The notes under the pieces were generated by a model. It was given only the letters and a program-made list of their open reading frames with translations. It was not told the origin of the DNA and searched no databases. From Burkholderiaceae bacterium (GTDB lineage: Bacteria > Pseudomonadota > Gammaproteobacteria > Burkholderiales > Burkholderiaceae): a DNA stretch of 19,265 nt. The translations under genes were made by a program, and so were the position numbers. Shown in pieces: positions 7,730 through 16,042 of the stretch. Numbering within the stretch: position 1 is the stretch's first letter; every line of letters starts with the position of its first letter. The stretch is taken from contig CANHMJ010000013.1 in the NCBI GenBank assembly GCA_947461805.1, positions 1-19,265 of the forward strand, given 5' to 3'.

Positions 7730-8572
7730 ATGGCAGTAAATTCCCGAATTGCGATGTCCAATGCCTCTGTGCCGCTGATCCATGCCGTGCAGGTTATTGA
7801 TGAGGCTGGACGCCATAAAACCGTCCATGTACCGGGAGAGCGCTCGCTGACGATTTATTTGGATAAGCGCGAGCTTGTAACCCTGATGACGCTGGGTAGT
7901 GCCCCTGAGGCTCTGGTGCTGGGTTATTTGCGTAACCAGCGTCTAGTGGAATCGCCAGACGATATCGAAAGCATCCAGGTTGACTGGGAAACCGATTCAG
8001 CCGCAGTCAAAACCCGGCGCAGTACCGTCGATATCGATCAAATGACCAGCAAGCGGATTGTCACCACCGGTTGCGGACAGGGCACGATGTTTGGCGGATT
8101 AATCGAGGAAATGGAGCAGATTCGCTTGGCAGATGGCCCTACCCTGAATCAGGTGGCCATTGTGGACCTCATCGACCAAATTCGCCAACACGACACCATT
8201 TATAAAAAATCAGGCTCCGTCCATGCTTGTGCCGTATTTGAGCGAAAGGGCGGGGATCGGGTTGAATTACTTCACTTTATTGAGGATGTGGGTCGCCACA
8301 ATGCCGTGGACTCAATTTCTGGGCTCATGTGGCTTGCGGACAAGGCAGGTCGGGATTTGGTGTTTTTTACGACCGGTCGCTTAACCTCAGAGATGGTCAT
8401 TAAGGGCGCGCAGATGGGCATCCCCTTTTTGTTAACGCGTTCAGGCGTAACCCAGATGGGCCTCGAGCTCGCTCAAAAGACCCACCTGACACTTCTGTCG
8501 CGCTGCTCTGGAACCCATTTTGAGATTTACAACGCTCCAGAGCGGGTTGTTTTTAGTCCGCCTAAGCAGTAA
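7730..8572 (+). CDS. fdhD: Formate dehydrogenase accessory sulfurtransferase FdhD
   Basis: FdhD passes sulfur from IscS to the molybdenum bis-MGD cofactor, a step needed for active formate dehydrogenase. The 280-residue product shows the family landmarks TTGCGQG (C115 as the persulfide-carrying cysteine), SGSVHACAVF, IEDVGRHNAVDSISG and TTGRLTSEMVIKGAQMGIP. The canonical E. coli protein has CxxC here; this one has a single Cys followed by GQG. The start has AAGGAA (7717-7722 region) about eight bases before ATG. It diverges from metG across 140 bases in which I could not define a convincing promoter. Formate dehydrogenase structural genes are not in the window, but formate is the end product of the oxalate cluster upstream. 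Confidence 0.93.
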   Translation: MAVNSRIAMSNASVPLIHAVQVIDEAGRHKTVHVPGERSLTIYLDKRELVTLMTLGSAPEALVLGYLRNQRLVESPDDIESIQVDWETDSAAVKTRRSTVDIDQMTSKRIVTTGCGQGTMFGGLIEEMEQIRLADGPTLNQVAIVDLIDQIRQHDTIYKKSGSVHACAVFERKGGDRVELLHFIEDVGRHNAVDSISGLMWLADKAGRDLVFFTTGRLTSEMVIKGAQMGIPFLLTRSGVTQMGLELAQKTHLTLLSRCSGTHFEIYNAPERVVFSPPKQ

Positions 8573-8613
8573 ATAGGTAGTCTTTCGAGTCGGGTTGGTT
8601 TTACAATTCCGCC

Positions 8614-9180
8614 ATGACTATTAAATCCGACCACTGGATACGCCGCATGGCTGAGCAGGGCATGATCAGCCCGTTTGAGCCTGGCCAAATCCGCCAAGAC
8701 GCCACTGGACAAAAAATCGTGAGCTACGGTACCTCGAGCTACGGTTATGACATTCGCTGTGCGAACGAATTCAAGATCTTCACGAACATCAACAGCACGA
8801 TTGTGGATCCGAAACATTTTGATGAAAAATCCTTTGTGGATTTTCACGGGGACGTATGCATTATTCCGCCAAACTCCTTTGCATTGGCGCGCACGGTGGA
8901 ATACTTTAAGATCCCACGCAGTGTTCTGACGATTTGCGTTGGTAAGAGCACCTATGCGCGTTGCGGCATTATTGTCAACGTTACGCCATTTGAGCCAGAG
9001 TGGGAAGGGTATGTCACCCTCGAGTTTTCAAACACCACGCCATTGCCAGCAAAAATCTATGCAGGCGAGGGGTGTGCGCAAGTCCTCTTTTTTGAAAGCG
9101 ATGAAGTTTGCGGCACCTCGTATAAGGACCGCGGCGGCAAGTACCAAGGGCAGCAGGGCGTTACGCTACCTAAGACCTAA
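8614..9180 (+). CDS. dcd: dCTP deaminase
   Basis: Dcd deaminates dCTP to dUTP, feeding dTMP synthesis. The 188-residue length is typical. Visible motifs are SSYGYDIRCA near 41-50, GKSTYARCGI (110-119) which matches the nucleotide-binding RSSxARxG segment of E. coli Dcd, and the catalytic glutamate E137 in YVTLEFSNTTPLPAKI. The C-terminal GGKYQGQQG motif closes over the active site in this family. It follows fdhD by 41 bases without a clear Shine-Dalgarno sequence and precedes the amino acid decarboxylase by 29 bases. Assignment is secure. Confidence 0.96.
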   Translation: MTIKSDHWIRRMAEQGMISPFEPGQIRQDATGQKIVSYGTSSYGYDIRCANEFKIFTNINSTIVDPKHFDEKSFVDFHGDVCIIPPNSFALARTVEYFKIPRSVLTICVGKSTYARCGIIVNVTPFEPEWEGYVTLEFSNTTPLPAKIYAGEGCAQVLFFESDEVCGTSYKDRGGKYQGQQGVTLPKT

Positions 9181-9197
9181 TTGCATCAGGCAATTTT
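9179..9197 (+). other. Small hairpin between dcd and decarboxylase
   Basis: AATTGC (9179-9184) can pair with GCAATT (9190-9195) around a 5-base loop, ending in TTTT (9194-9197). The stem is short and AT-rich. It could be a weak terminator or attenuator, but it sits only three bases before the Shine-Dalgarno sequence AAAGG (9200-9204) of the next gene, so it may simply tune translation or have no role. Confidence 0.3.
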
Positions 9198-9209
9198 CCA
9201 AAGGCACAC

Positions 9210-11465
9210 ATGAAATTTCGTTTCCCAATCATCATTATTGATGAGGACTTTCGCTCTGAAAATATTTCAGGTTCCGGTATCCGTGACTTGGCTTTAGCCA
9301 TCGAAGGCGAAGGCATCGAAGTGATTGGTCTAACCAGCTATGGGGACCTAACATCATTTGCGCAGCAAGCCTCGCGCGCTTCCTGTTTTGTTTTATCGAT
9401 TGACGATGAGGAGTTCATCAGCGATACCGAAGACAATGATTTGCCGGCTTTAAATAACCTGCGCGCTTTTGTTGCCGAAGTACGTAAGCGCAATGAAGAC
9501 ATTCCAATTTTCTTGTATGGCGAGACCCGTACCTCACGCCATATGCCCAACGATATTTTGCGCGAGTTGCATGGCTTCATTCACATGAACGAAGACACGC
9601 CGGAGTTTGTAGCGCGCCACATCATCCGTGAAGCGAAGGTATACCTCGACTCATTGGCGCCCCCCTTCTTTCGTGCCCTGACGCACTACGCTTCTGAAGG
9701 CTCGTATTCATGGCATTGCCCAGGGCACTCGGGCGGCGTTGCCTTCCTCAAAAGCCCAGTAGGCCGAATGTTCCATCAATTCTTTGGTGAGAATATGCTG
9801 CGTGCCGACGTTTGTAATGCGGTTGAAGAATTAGGTCAGTTACTTGACCATACCGGCCCAGTGTTGGCGAGTGAACGCAATGCCGCACGGATTTTCAATG
9901 CCGATCACCTGTTTTTCGTCACCAATGGCACATCCACGTCCAATAAGATTGTTTGGCACTCCACGGTTGCTCCGGGCGATATTGTTTTGGTTGATCGCAA
10001 TTGCCATAAATCCGTGATTCATTCCATTACGATGATGGGCGCGATTCCGATTTTCCTGATGCCAACACGCAACCACTTGGGCATCATTGGCCCGATTCCA
10101 AAGGAAGAGTTTGAGTGGGCTAACATCAAAAAGAAAATTGATGCTAACCCTTTTATTAAAGATAAAAACGCCATACCCCGCGTGATGACCCTCACGCAAA
10201 GTACGTACGACGGCATCATCTATAACGTCGAAATGATTAAAGAAATGCTCGACGGTAAGGTTGATTCACTGCATTTCGATGAGGCGTGGTTGCCGCATGC
10301 GGCCTTCCATCCCTTTTACAAAGACATGCATGCGATTGGCGCTGATCGCAAGCGTACTAAGAAAAGCCTGATGTTCGCTACTCAATCCACTCACAAACTA
10401 TTGGCTGGGCTATCGCAAGCATCGCAAGTCTTGGTGCAAGATGCGGATGAGCATAAATTAGATCGCGATTGCTTTAATGAGGCGTATTTAATGCACACCT
10501 CCACTAGCCCACAGTACGCCATCATTGCGTCTTGTGACGTATCGGCTGCGATGATGGAAGCCCCGGGTGGAACTACCTTAGTTGAAGAGTCAATTGCCGA
10601 GGCGATGGATTTCCGTAGGGCCATGCGCGAAGTGGATGAACAATTTGGTGCTGACTGGTGGTTTAAGGTATGGGGCCCCGATCATTTAACCGAAGACGGT
10701 ATTGGTGAGCGCAGTGATTGGGTTTTAGAGCCCAATGCCAGCTGGCATGATTTTGGAAATCTAGCCAACGACTTCAATATGCTGGACCCTATCAAGGCAA
10801 CCATCGTTACCCCTGGCCTTGATATTGAAGGGAACTTTGGCGCAACCGGCATACCAGCCAGCATCGTCACCAAGTATTTGGCCGAGCACGGCATTATTGT
10901 TGAAAAATGCGGGCTCTATTCCTTCTTCATCATGTTCACCATTGGCATTACCAAGGGCCGCTGGAATACCCTGGTAACGGAGCTACAGCAGTTTAAAGAT
11001 CACTTTGATAAAAATGCCCCGCTCTGGAAAGTGTTGCCCGAGTTTGTGGCCAAGCACCCTCGGTATGAGCGGGTTGGCTTGAATGACATTTGCCAACAAA
11101 TTCATGCCTTCTACAAAGGCCGTGATGTTGCGCGCATGACGACCGAGATGTATACCTCTGATATGGTGCCGGCCATGATGCCCTCGGATGCTTGGGCACA
11201 GATGGCGCATAAAAAAGTCGATCGCGTGCCGTTGGATCAACTCGAAGGACGGGTTACTGCCATGCTGGTGACGCCGTATCCGCCCGGCATTCCCTTGTTG
11301 ATTCCAGGCGAGCGTTTCAATAAACGCATCGTCGACTATCTGTACTTTGCCCGCGACTTTAATGCGCAGTTTCCTGGCTTTGAGACCGACATTCATGGTT
11401 TAGTAAAAACCGAGGTGGATGGACGCAGCGAATATTACGTCGATTGCGTGCGCTCAGAAAAATAA
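9210..11465 (+). CDS. PLP-dependent Orn/Lys/Arg decarboxylase (AdiA/LdcC-type)
   Basis: This 751-residue enzyme belongs to the large prokaryotic amino acid decarboxylase family (AdiA, CadA/LdcC, SpeC/SpeF). It has an N-terminal receiver-like wing domain (about 1-130), an aminotransferase-fold core and a C-terminal domain. The PLP lysine is K396 in QSTHKLLAGLSQAS, the cofactor-contacting aspartate is D357 in LHFDEAW, and SWHCPGHSGG and FVTNGTSTSNK mark the substrate and cofactor site. Features resemble both AdiA and LdcC (for example GIIVEKCGLYSFF), so I cannot name the substrate among arginine, lysine and ornithine. Likely roles are polyamine synthesis or acid response. AAAGG at 9200-9204 supports the ATG. 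It converges on dctM across 42 bases. Confidence 0.92.
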   Translation: MKFRFPIIIIDEDFRSENISGSGIRDLALAIEGEGIEVIGLTSYGDLTSFAQQASRASCFVLSIDDEEFISDTEDNDLPALNNLRAFVAEVRKRNEDIPIFLYGETRTSRHMPNDILRELHGFIHMNEDTPEFVARHIIREAKVYLDSLAPPFFRALTHYASEGSYSWHCPGHSGGVAFLKSPVGRMFHQFFGENMLRADVCNAVEELGQLLDHTGPVLASERNAARIFNADHLFFVTNGTSTSNKIVWHSTVAPGDIVLVDRNCHKSVIHSITMMGAIPIFLMPTRNHLGIIGPIPKEEFEWANIKKKIDANPFIKDKNAIPRVMTLTQSTYDGIIYNVEMIKEMLDGKVDSLHFDEAWLPHAAFHPFYKDMHAIGADRKRTKKSLMFATQSTHKLLAGLSQASQVLVQDADEHKLDRDCFNEAYLMHTSTSPQYAIIASCDVSAAMMEAPGGTTLVEESIAEAMDFRRAMREVDEQFGADWWFKVWGPDHLTEDGIGERSDWVLEPNASWHDFGNLANDFNMLDPIKATIVTPGLDIEGNFGATGIPASIVTKYLAEHGIIVEKCGLYSFFIMFTIGITKGRWNTLVTELQQFKDHFDKNAPLWKVLPEFVAKHPRYERVGLNDICQQIHAFYKGRDVARMTTEMYTSDMVPAMMPSDAWAQMAHKKVDRVPLDQLEGRVTAMLVTPYPPGIPLLIPGERFNKRIVDYLYFARDFNAQFPGFETDIHGLVKTEVDGRSEYYVDCVRSEK

Positions 11466-11507
11466 GTAAAGAGACTCAGGTAATTTTCTAAGGAGCTGCC
11501 GACGCCC

Positions 11508-13040
11508 CTATCGGCTCGGCTTCTCCAGCTCAAAGCGGACTGGCGCATCTTCATCTGCTTTAGGTGTGCGCTTATCTCCCTCTCCGCTTTGCCCGCTTGT
11601 AAAGTCAAACTCTTGGCTCATGGCAGCCGGGAGAGGCTTATCTAAGAAAGTAGTAACCAGTGCCGGAAAGGCAATCACGAGACCAACCATAATGAGTTGC
11701 AAGCCAACCCATGGTAGAGCGCCCCAGTAGATGTCACTGCTCTTGACTTCTTTGGGAGCAACTCCGCGCAGATAAAAGAGGGCAAAGCCAAAGGGCGGGT
11801 GCATAAACGACGTTTGCATATTGACGCACAGCATGACGCCAAACCACACGAGGGCTGCGTTGCCAGCAGCCTGCAAATTGCCACCCATGGCTTCGAGTAA
11901 AACCGGCGCGAGCATTTTTTCAGCAACGGGTGCTAGTAATGGAACGATGATGAAGGCAATCTCAAAGAAGTCCAAAAAGAAGGCCAAGAAAAAGACCAAG
12001 ATATTTACCACAATCAAAAAGCCAATCCAGCCCCCGGGGATATTGGCAAAGAGGTGTTCTACCCACACGCCGCCATCGACCCCCTGAAAAACCACCGAGA
12101 AGCAGGTGGAGCCAATCAAGATAAAGATCACCATGGATGTCAGGCGCATGGTGTTTTGATAGGACTCGGTAATTTGTTTTTTGAGATTAGCAATTTTTGC
12201 GCGCCGCAGCCAAGCCAGTAGCAGAGCCCCCATCGCCCCCATTGCGCCTGACTCGGTCGGGGTGGCAATGCCGAGCAAAATGGTGCCCAAGACGAGAAAG
12301 ATCAAAAAGGCAGATGGAATAATGCCCAGTAGGCATTTTTTCCATAGCACCCAGCCGCTGATCCGCGCGTCACTGATGGGCGCTGCCGGAAGCCAATTTG
12401 GTTTAAGGCGAGTGAGTACAAAGGTATACAGCGCAAAAAGCCCAATCTGAATCAAGGATGGCCCCCAGGCGCCCAAGTACATGCTGCCGACATCAGCACT
12501 GCCGGTTTGCGTTTTGAGTTGATCGGCAAGCACAATCAAGACGAGGGAGGGCGGCACCAGTTGCGTAATCGTCCCAGAGGCAGCTAATACGCCAGTGGCG
12601 TAACGCATGTTGTAGCCATAGCGGATCATGATCGGTAAGGAGATCATGGCCATCGCAATCACTTGCGCCGCGACGGTTCCGGTAATCGCACCCAATACAA
12701 AGCCGACAATGATCACCGAATAGCCTAATCCACCTCGGATACGCCCAAACAGCTGACTCATCGACTCGAGCATTTCTTCTGCAAGACCGCAGCGCTCCAA
12801 AATGGCGCCCATAAAGGTGAAGAAAGGGATAGCTAGCAATAAGTCGTTTGCTAAAACGCCACCAAAAATACGCTGCGGTATGGCTTGCAAAAAGACGAGA
12901 TCAAAAAAACCTTGGCTAATGGCAATTGCGCCAAAGAAAAGTCCGGCAGCCATCAAGGAAAATGCCACTGGGAAGCCGACCAACATAAACACAATAAGGC
13001 CAGCAAACATCAGAGGTGGCATCCACTCCAAAGGAATCAT
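11508..13040 (-). CDS. dctM: TRAP transporter large permease subunit (DctM family)
   Basis: DctM is the membrane channel of tripartite ATP-independent periplasmic transporters, which import organic acids using the sodium or proton gradient. The reading frame opens earlier, but the ATG at 13040 (MIPLEWMPPLMFAG) overlaps the dctQ stop as ATGA, so I chose it; the upstream extension would lie inside dctQ. The product is 510 residues with about a dozen hydrophobic segments, the conserved GIATPTESGAMGA (257-269) and FFLDFFEIAFIIVPLL (354-369). The latter resembles the FcbT3-like (mannitol/chloroaromatic) subgroup. A hydrophilic tail of roughly 45 residues (MSQEFDFTSGQSG... to the end) follows the last membrane segment. 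The substrate is unknown and no binding-protein gene is adjacent. Confidence 0.92.
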   Translation of the reverse strand: MIPLEWMPPLMFAGLIVFMLVGFPVAFSLMAAGLFFGAIAISQGFFDLVFLQAIPQRIFGGVLANDLLLAIPFFTFMGAILERCGLAEEMLESMSQLFGRIRGGLGYSVIIVGFVLGAITGTVAAQVIAMAMISLPIMIRYGYNMRYATGVLAASGTITQLVPPSLVLIVLADQLKTQTGSADVGSMYLGAWGPSLIQIGLFALYTFVLTRLKPNWLPAAPISDARISGWVLWKKCLLGIIPSAFLIFLVLGTILLGIATPTESGAMGAMGALLLAWLRRAKIANLKKQITESYQNTMRLTSMVIFILIGSTCFSVVFQGVDGGVWVEHLFANIPGGWIGFLIVVNILVFFLAFFLDFFEIAFIIVPLLAPVAEKMLAPVLLEAMGGNLQAAGNAALVWFGVMLCVNMQTSFMHPPFGFALFYLRGVAPKEVKSSDIYWGALPWVGLQLIMVGLVIAFPALVTTFLDKPLPAAMSQEFDFTSGQSGEGDKRTPKADEDAPVRFELEKPSR

Positions 13041-13588
13041 TGTTTGGGCTTTTCGTAAGCAGTAATGGCAGGAGCACCCAGTGCATTGGCTTGCAGTAAA
13101 GCAATGCGTTTGATAATTTCGGAGAGGCCTTGTAAGCACAGCATGAAAAAACCCAGTGGTACGACAAACTTAATCGGGTAGCGCAAGAGCCCACCAGAAT
13201 TAATCGAATGCTCGAGGGATAGGAATGAAGGGTAGAACAGGGAAGTCCAAGATAGCCAAGTAAATAGGATGCAGGCCGGCATTAAAAAGAGACTCAGACC
13301 AAATAGATCAACCCAGATGCGGCCGCGCTCTGAGAGCCGAGCGTAAATCAGGTCGACTCGGACATGCTCGTTGCGCTTGAGGGTATAGGAGGCACCGAGC
13401 ATGACGGCTGCGGCAAATAAATACCATTGCAATTCCAAGGGCCAGTTATCGCTGAGATCAAAGCCGTAACGCATGATCGCATTGGCTGCTGAAATAACAC
13501 ACGATAGCAAAATGAAGATGCTCGCAGCCTTCCCAAACCACGCATTGATGCTATCGATACTGGATGAGATGCGCTGCCAGAAGGCCAT
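13037..13588 (-). CDS. dctQ: TRAP transporter small permease subunit (DctQ family)
   Basis: This is the partner of DctM: a small membrane protein with four hydrophobic segments. I chose the ATG at 13588 (MAFWQRISSSID), giving 183 residues. It has AGGAA five bases upstream (13598-13594) and lies 25 bases after the argH stop. A longer GTG start at 13639 would overlap argH and lacks such a site. Family features are NAIMRYGFDLSDNWPLELQW and LGASYTLKRNEHVRVDL. It overlaps dctM by 4 bases and follows argH closely, so the three are probably co-transcribed. Confidence 0.9.
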   Translation of the reverse strand: MAFWQRISSSIDSINAWFGKAASIFILLSCVISAANAIMRYGFDLSDNWPLELQWYLFAAAVMLGASYTLKRNEHVRVDLIYARLSERGRIWVDLFGLSLFLMPACILFTWLSWTSLFYPSFLSLEHSINSGGLLRYPIKFVVPLGFFMLCLQGLSEIIKRIALLQANALGAPAITAYEKPKQ

Positions 13589-13593
13589 CACCG

Positions 13594-13598
13594 TTCCT
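13594..13598 (-). promoter_or_regulatory. Ribosome binding site deciding the dctQ start
   Basis: On the minus strand AGGAA (13598-13594) is followed by CGGTG and then the ATG at 13588. This spacing of five bases favours the short DctQ over the GTG start at 13639. Confidence 0.7.
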
Positions 13599-13613
13599 AA
13601 AGGAGGGGTATGG

Positions 13614-15038
13614 CTAGAGCTTGAGTTCGGCGCGGCCACGCTGAACAGCCGCCAACACTTGTTGTGGTGCAGTACCGCCAGAGTGTTGGCGCGACTGTAC
13701 CGATCCGGTGACGGTCAATAAGGGAAATACATCCTCGCTGATGAGCTCAGGCCTAGTATCCAAACCGCAGGCAAGGCGCAGCTCCGATAGGCTCAGGTCA
13801 GTAAGGGTGCATTTGCGGTCAACGCAGGCTTTGACAGCATGGGCTACCGCCTCATGCGCATCCCGAAACGCCAGGCCCTTTTTCACCAAGTAGTCGGCTA
13901 AGTCAGTGGCAGTAGCAAAACCTTCTTCAGCCGCCGCTTGCATCACTGCCTTTTGAACTGCAATGTGCGGAATCATGTCCGCAAAAATACGCAAGGTATC
14001 TTGGACGGTATCGACCGCATCGAACAAAGGCTCTTTATCTTCTTGATTGTCTTTGTTGTAAGCCAAGGGTTGGCTTTTCATGAGGGTCAGCAAGGCAATC
14101 AAGTCGCCATACACCCGACCCGTTTTGCCACGGGCAAGCTCGGGCACATCGGGGTTTTTCTTTTGCGGCATGATCGAGCTACCGGTGCAAAACCGATCCG
14201 GTAAATCAATGAAACCAAAGCGCGGACTAAGCCACAGGATTAGTTCTTCCGATAGGCGCGAGATGTGCATCATCAGCGTCGCCGAAAAGGCGCAAAACTC
14301 AATGGCAAAATCCCGATCCGATACGGCATCCAAGGAGTTGGTGCAGATGCCATCAAAGCCTAGCTTCTGCGCTACCCACTCGCGGTCAATTGGGTAGCTG
14401 GTTCCGGCCAGAGCAGCAGCACCGAGCGGCAGGCGATTCATGCGCTGGCGGCAATCGGCTAGGCGGCTGGCATCGCGACTAAACATTTCAAAATAGGCCA
14501 TAAGGTGATGGCCAAAGGTGATCGGCTGAGCTACTTGCAAATGGGTGTGGCCGGGCATGATTGTTCCTGCATGCGTCTCTGCCAGATTTAATAGGGCAGA
14601 ACGCAATCCAGTTAAGGAAACCTGAATGCCATCGATGTTGCTACGCAGCCATAAACGCAAGTCGGTGGCCACTTGGTCGTTGCGTGAGCGGCCGGTATGG
14701 AGACGCTTGCCCGCATCGCCAATTAAGGCGGTCAGGCGTGCTTCGATATTGAGGTGAACATCCTCAAGTGCCAGCTGCCACTCAAACTGCCCGGCTTCGA
14801 TTTCCTCTTTGATTTGTGCCATTCCCTTTTGAATGGCCGCTAAATCGGTGGCGCTAATGATTTTTTGTGTCGCCAGCATTTCGGCGTGGGCCAGTGAGCC
14901 CTCGATATCGACTAGGGCAAAGCGGTGGTCAAACCCAATGGAGGCGGTATAACGCTGAACCAGTTCATCGACCGGCTCGGCAAAGCGCGCCGACCAAGCT
15001 TGGGCCTTATTGGCCAGAGAATTTTTAGAGGAGCTCAT
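13614..15038 (-). CDS. argH: Argininosuccinate lyase
   Basis: ArgH cleaves argininosuccinate to arginine and fumarate, the last step of arginine synthesis. The 474-residue product is of usual length and belongs to the fumarase/aspartase superfamily. The signature loop GSSIMPQKKNPD carries the catalytic serine region; other landmarks are EDVHLNIEARL, LHTGRSRNDQVATDLRLW and PGHTHLQVAQPITFGHH with the catalytic histidine. The start MSSSKNSLANKAQAW is in line with betaproteobacterial homologues, but no Shine-Dalgarno sequence precedes the ATG. A TATACT box at 15050-15045 would place the transcription start at or near the ATG. It diverges from hemC across only 42 bases and is followed by the dctQM pair. 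Confidence 0.97.
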   Translation of the reverse strand: MSSSKNSLANKAQAWSARFAEPVDELVQRYTASIGFDHRFALVDIEGSLAHAEMLATQKIISATDLAAIQKGMAQIKEEIEAGQFEWQLALEDVHLNIEARLTALIGDAGKRLHTGRSRNDQVATDLRLWLRSNIDGIQVSLTGLRSALLNLAETHAGTIMPGHTHLQVAQPITFGHHLMAYFEMFSRDASRLADCRQRMNRLPLGAAALAGTSYPIDREWVAQKLGFDGICTNSLDAVSDRDFAIEFCAFSATLMMHISRLSEELILWLSPRFGFIDLPDRFCTGSSIMPQKKNPDVPELARGKTGRVYGDLIALLTLMKSQPLAYNKDNQEDKEPLFDAVDTVQDTLRIFADMIPHIAVQKAVMQAAAEEGFATATDLADYLVKKGLAFRDAHEAVAHAVKACVDRKCTLTDLSLSELRLACGLDTRPELISEDVFPLLTVTGSVQSRQHSGGTAPQQVLAAVQRGRAELKL

Positions 15039-15080
15039 AAAGGCAGTATATTGGTGTCAGTCATCTCTATTTTAAATGTT
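15039..15080. promoter_or_regulatory. Very short divergent intergenic region argH/hemC
   Basis: The 42 bases must serve both genes unless promoters lie inside coding sequence. On the minus strand TATACT (15050-15045) is a good -10 match for argH. On the plus strand TATTTT (15068-15073) is a poorer -10 match for hemC. Each is placed so that transcription would begin at about the start codon. No convincing -35 boxes or Shine-Dalgarno sequences are present for the ATG starts. Confidence 0.35.
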
Positions 15081-16037
15081 ATGTCCCAACACTCAAATTC
15101 TGCCCCTTCCCCCCTCGCGCCAGCGCGTTTAGTCATTGCCTCCCGAGAAAGCCGCCTGGCCATGTGGCAGGCTGAACACCTGCGCGATTGCCTAAAAGCC
15201 CTGTATCCCGACTGTCAGGTCGAGATTTTAGGAATGACCACCCGGGGTGACCAAATTTTGGACCGTGCGCTATCTAAAGTGGGCGGTAAAGGTCTATTTG
15301 TAAAAGAGCTTGAGGCTGCTTTAGCGGATGGACGAGCCGATTTGGCGGTCCATTCCCTCAAAGATATGCCGATGGACATGCCAGACGGCTTTGCTTTAAC
15401 TTGCGTTATGAGCCGTGAAGATGCCCGTGATGCCTTTGTCTCCAATGATTTCGCTTCACTGGATGAGTTGCCACAGGGGGCAGTTGTCGGTACATCGAGC
15501 CTGCGCCGTGAGGCTATCCTGCGCAAGCATTTTCCCCATCTGCAGATCCAACCCTTGCGCGGCAACTTAGACACCCGAATGGGCAAATTAGATCGCGGCG
15601 AATACCAAGCCATTATTTTGGCTGCTGCTGGTTTAAAGCGCCTTGGCCTGGCCAGTCGCATCAAAGCCTTTTTACCACTCGATCCCTACACGCCGGCAGC
15701 GGGTCAAGGCGCCCTCGGCATTGAAACCCTCAGCAATCGGGCAGATATGCATGCCTGGCTCGCGCCACTCACTGACCTACCTACCTTACTTGCCGTTTCG
15801 GCAGAGCGGATGGTGTCGCGGCAGTTAGGCGGTTCATGTGAAGTGCCGCTGGCAGCCCATGGCGAGTGGAATGGCCCTCAATTGGGCATTCGTTCCTTTG
15901 TGGCGAGCGTGGACGGCACTCAGATTTGTTTGGCCAGTGCTGCGGGGGCGATTAAGACGGTTGCCGATGCAGAAGCCCTAGGGCTATCTGTGGCGCAGGA
16001 CCTACTCTCCCAAGGCGCAAGCGCTTTACTGCCGTAA
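15081..16037 (+). CDS. hemC: Porphobilinogen deaminase (hydroxymethylbilane synthase)
   Basis: HemC joins four porphobilinogens into hydroxymethylbilane for heme and related tetrapyrroles. The frame is open from 14925, inside argH, but conserved sequence begins at LVIASRESRLAMWQAEHL, so I take the ATG at 15081 (318 residues). A GTG at 15054, with AAAGG at 15039-15043 ahead of it, is an alternative. Key features are the catalytic aspartate D95 in VHSLKDMP, GTSSLRREA (137-145), PLRGNLDTRM (158-167), and C253 in LGGSCEVPLAAH, which attaches the dipyrromethane cofactor. hemD follows after five bases, forming an operon. Confidence 0.95.
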   Translation: MSQHSNSAPSPLAPARLVIASRESRLAMWQAEHLRDCLKALYPDCQVEILGMTTRGDQILDRALSKVGGKGLFVKELEAALADGRADLAVHSLKDMPMDMPDGFALTCVMSREDARDAFVSNDFASLDELPQGAVVGTSSLRREAILRKHFPHLQIQPLRGNLDTRMGKLDRGEYQAIILAAAGLKRLGLASRIKAFLPLDPYTPAAGQGALGIETLSNRADMHAWLAPLTDLPTLLAVSAERMVSRQLGGSCEVPLAAHGEWNGPQLGIRSFVASVDGTQICLASAAGAIKTVADAEALGLSVAQDLLSQGASALLP

Positions 16038-16042
16038 TCATC

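Noticed and set aside
11491..11525. Hairpin at the convergent decarboxylase/dctM ends (GCCGA with TCGGC, GGAG with CTCC)
   Set aside because: No T-run follows on either strand and most of it lies in the last dctM codons, so I do not call it a terminator.
13041..13139. Extended N-terminus of DctM (33 extra residues)
   Set aside because: It lies wholly inside dctQ, is rich in Cys and His unlike a transporter N-terminus, and the internal ATG makes a standard ATGA overlap with dctQ.
13589..13639. Longer DctQ start (GTG at 13639)
   Set aside because: It overlaps the argH end and has no ribosome binding site, while ATG 13588 has AGGAA at ideal spacing.
14925..15080. 52-residue N-terminal extension of hemC
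   Set aside because: Most of it overlaps argH antisense, and HemC homology starts only after the ATG at 15081. A short GTG alternative at 15054 is kept as a possibility.
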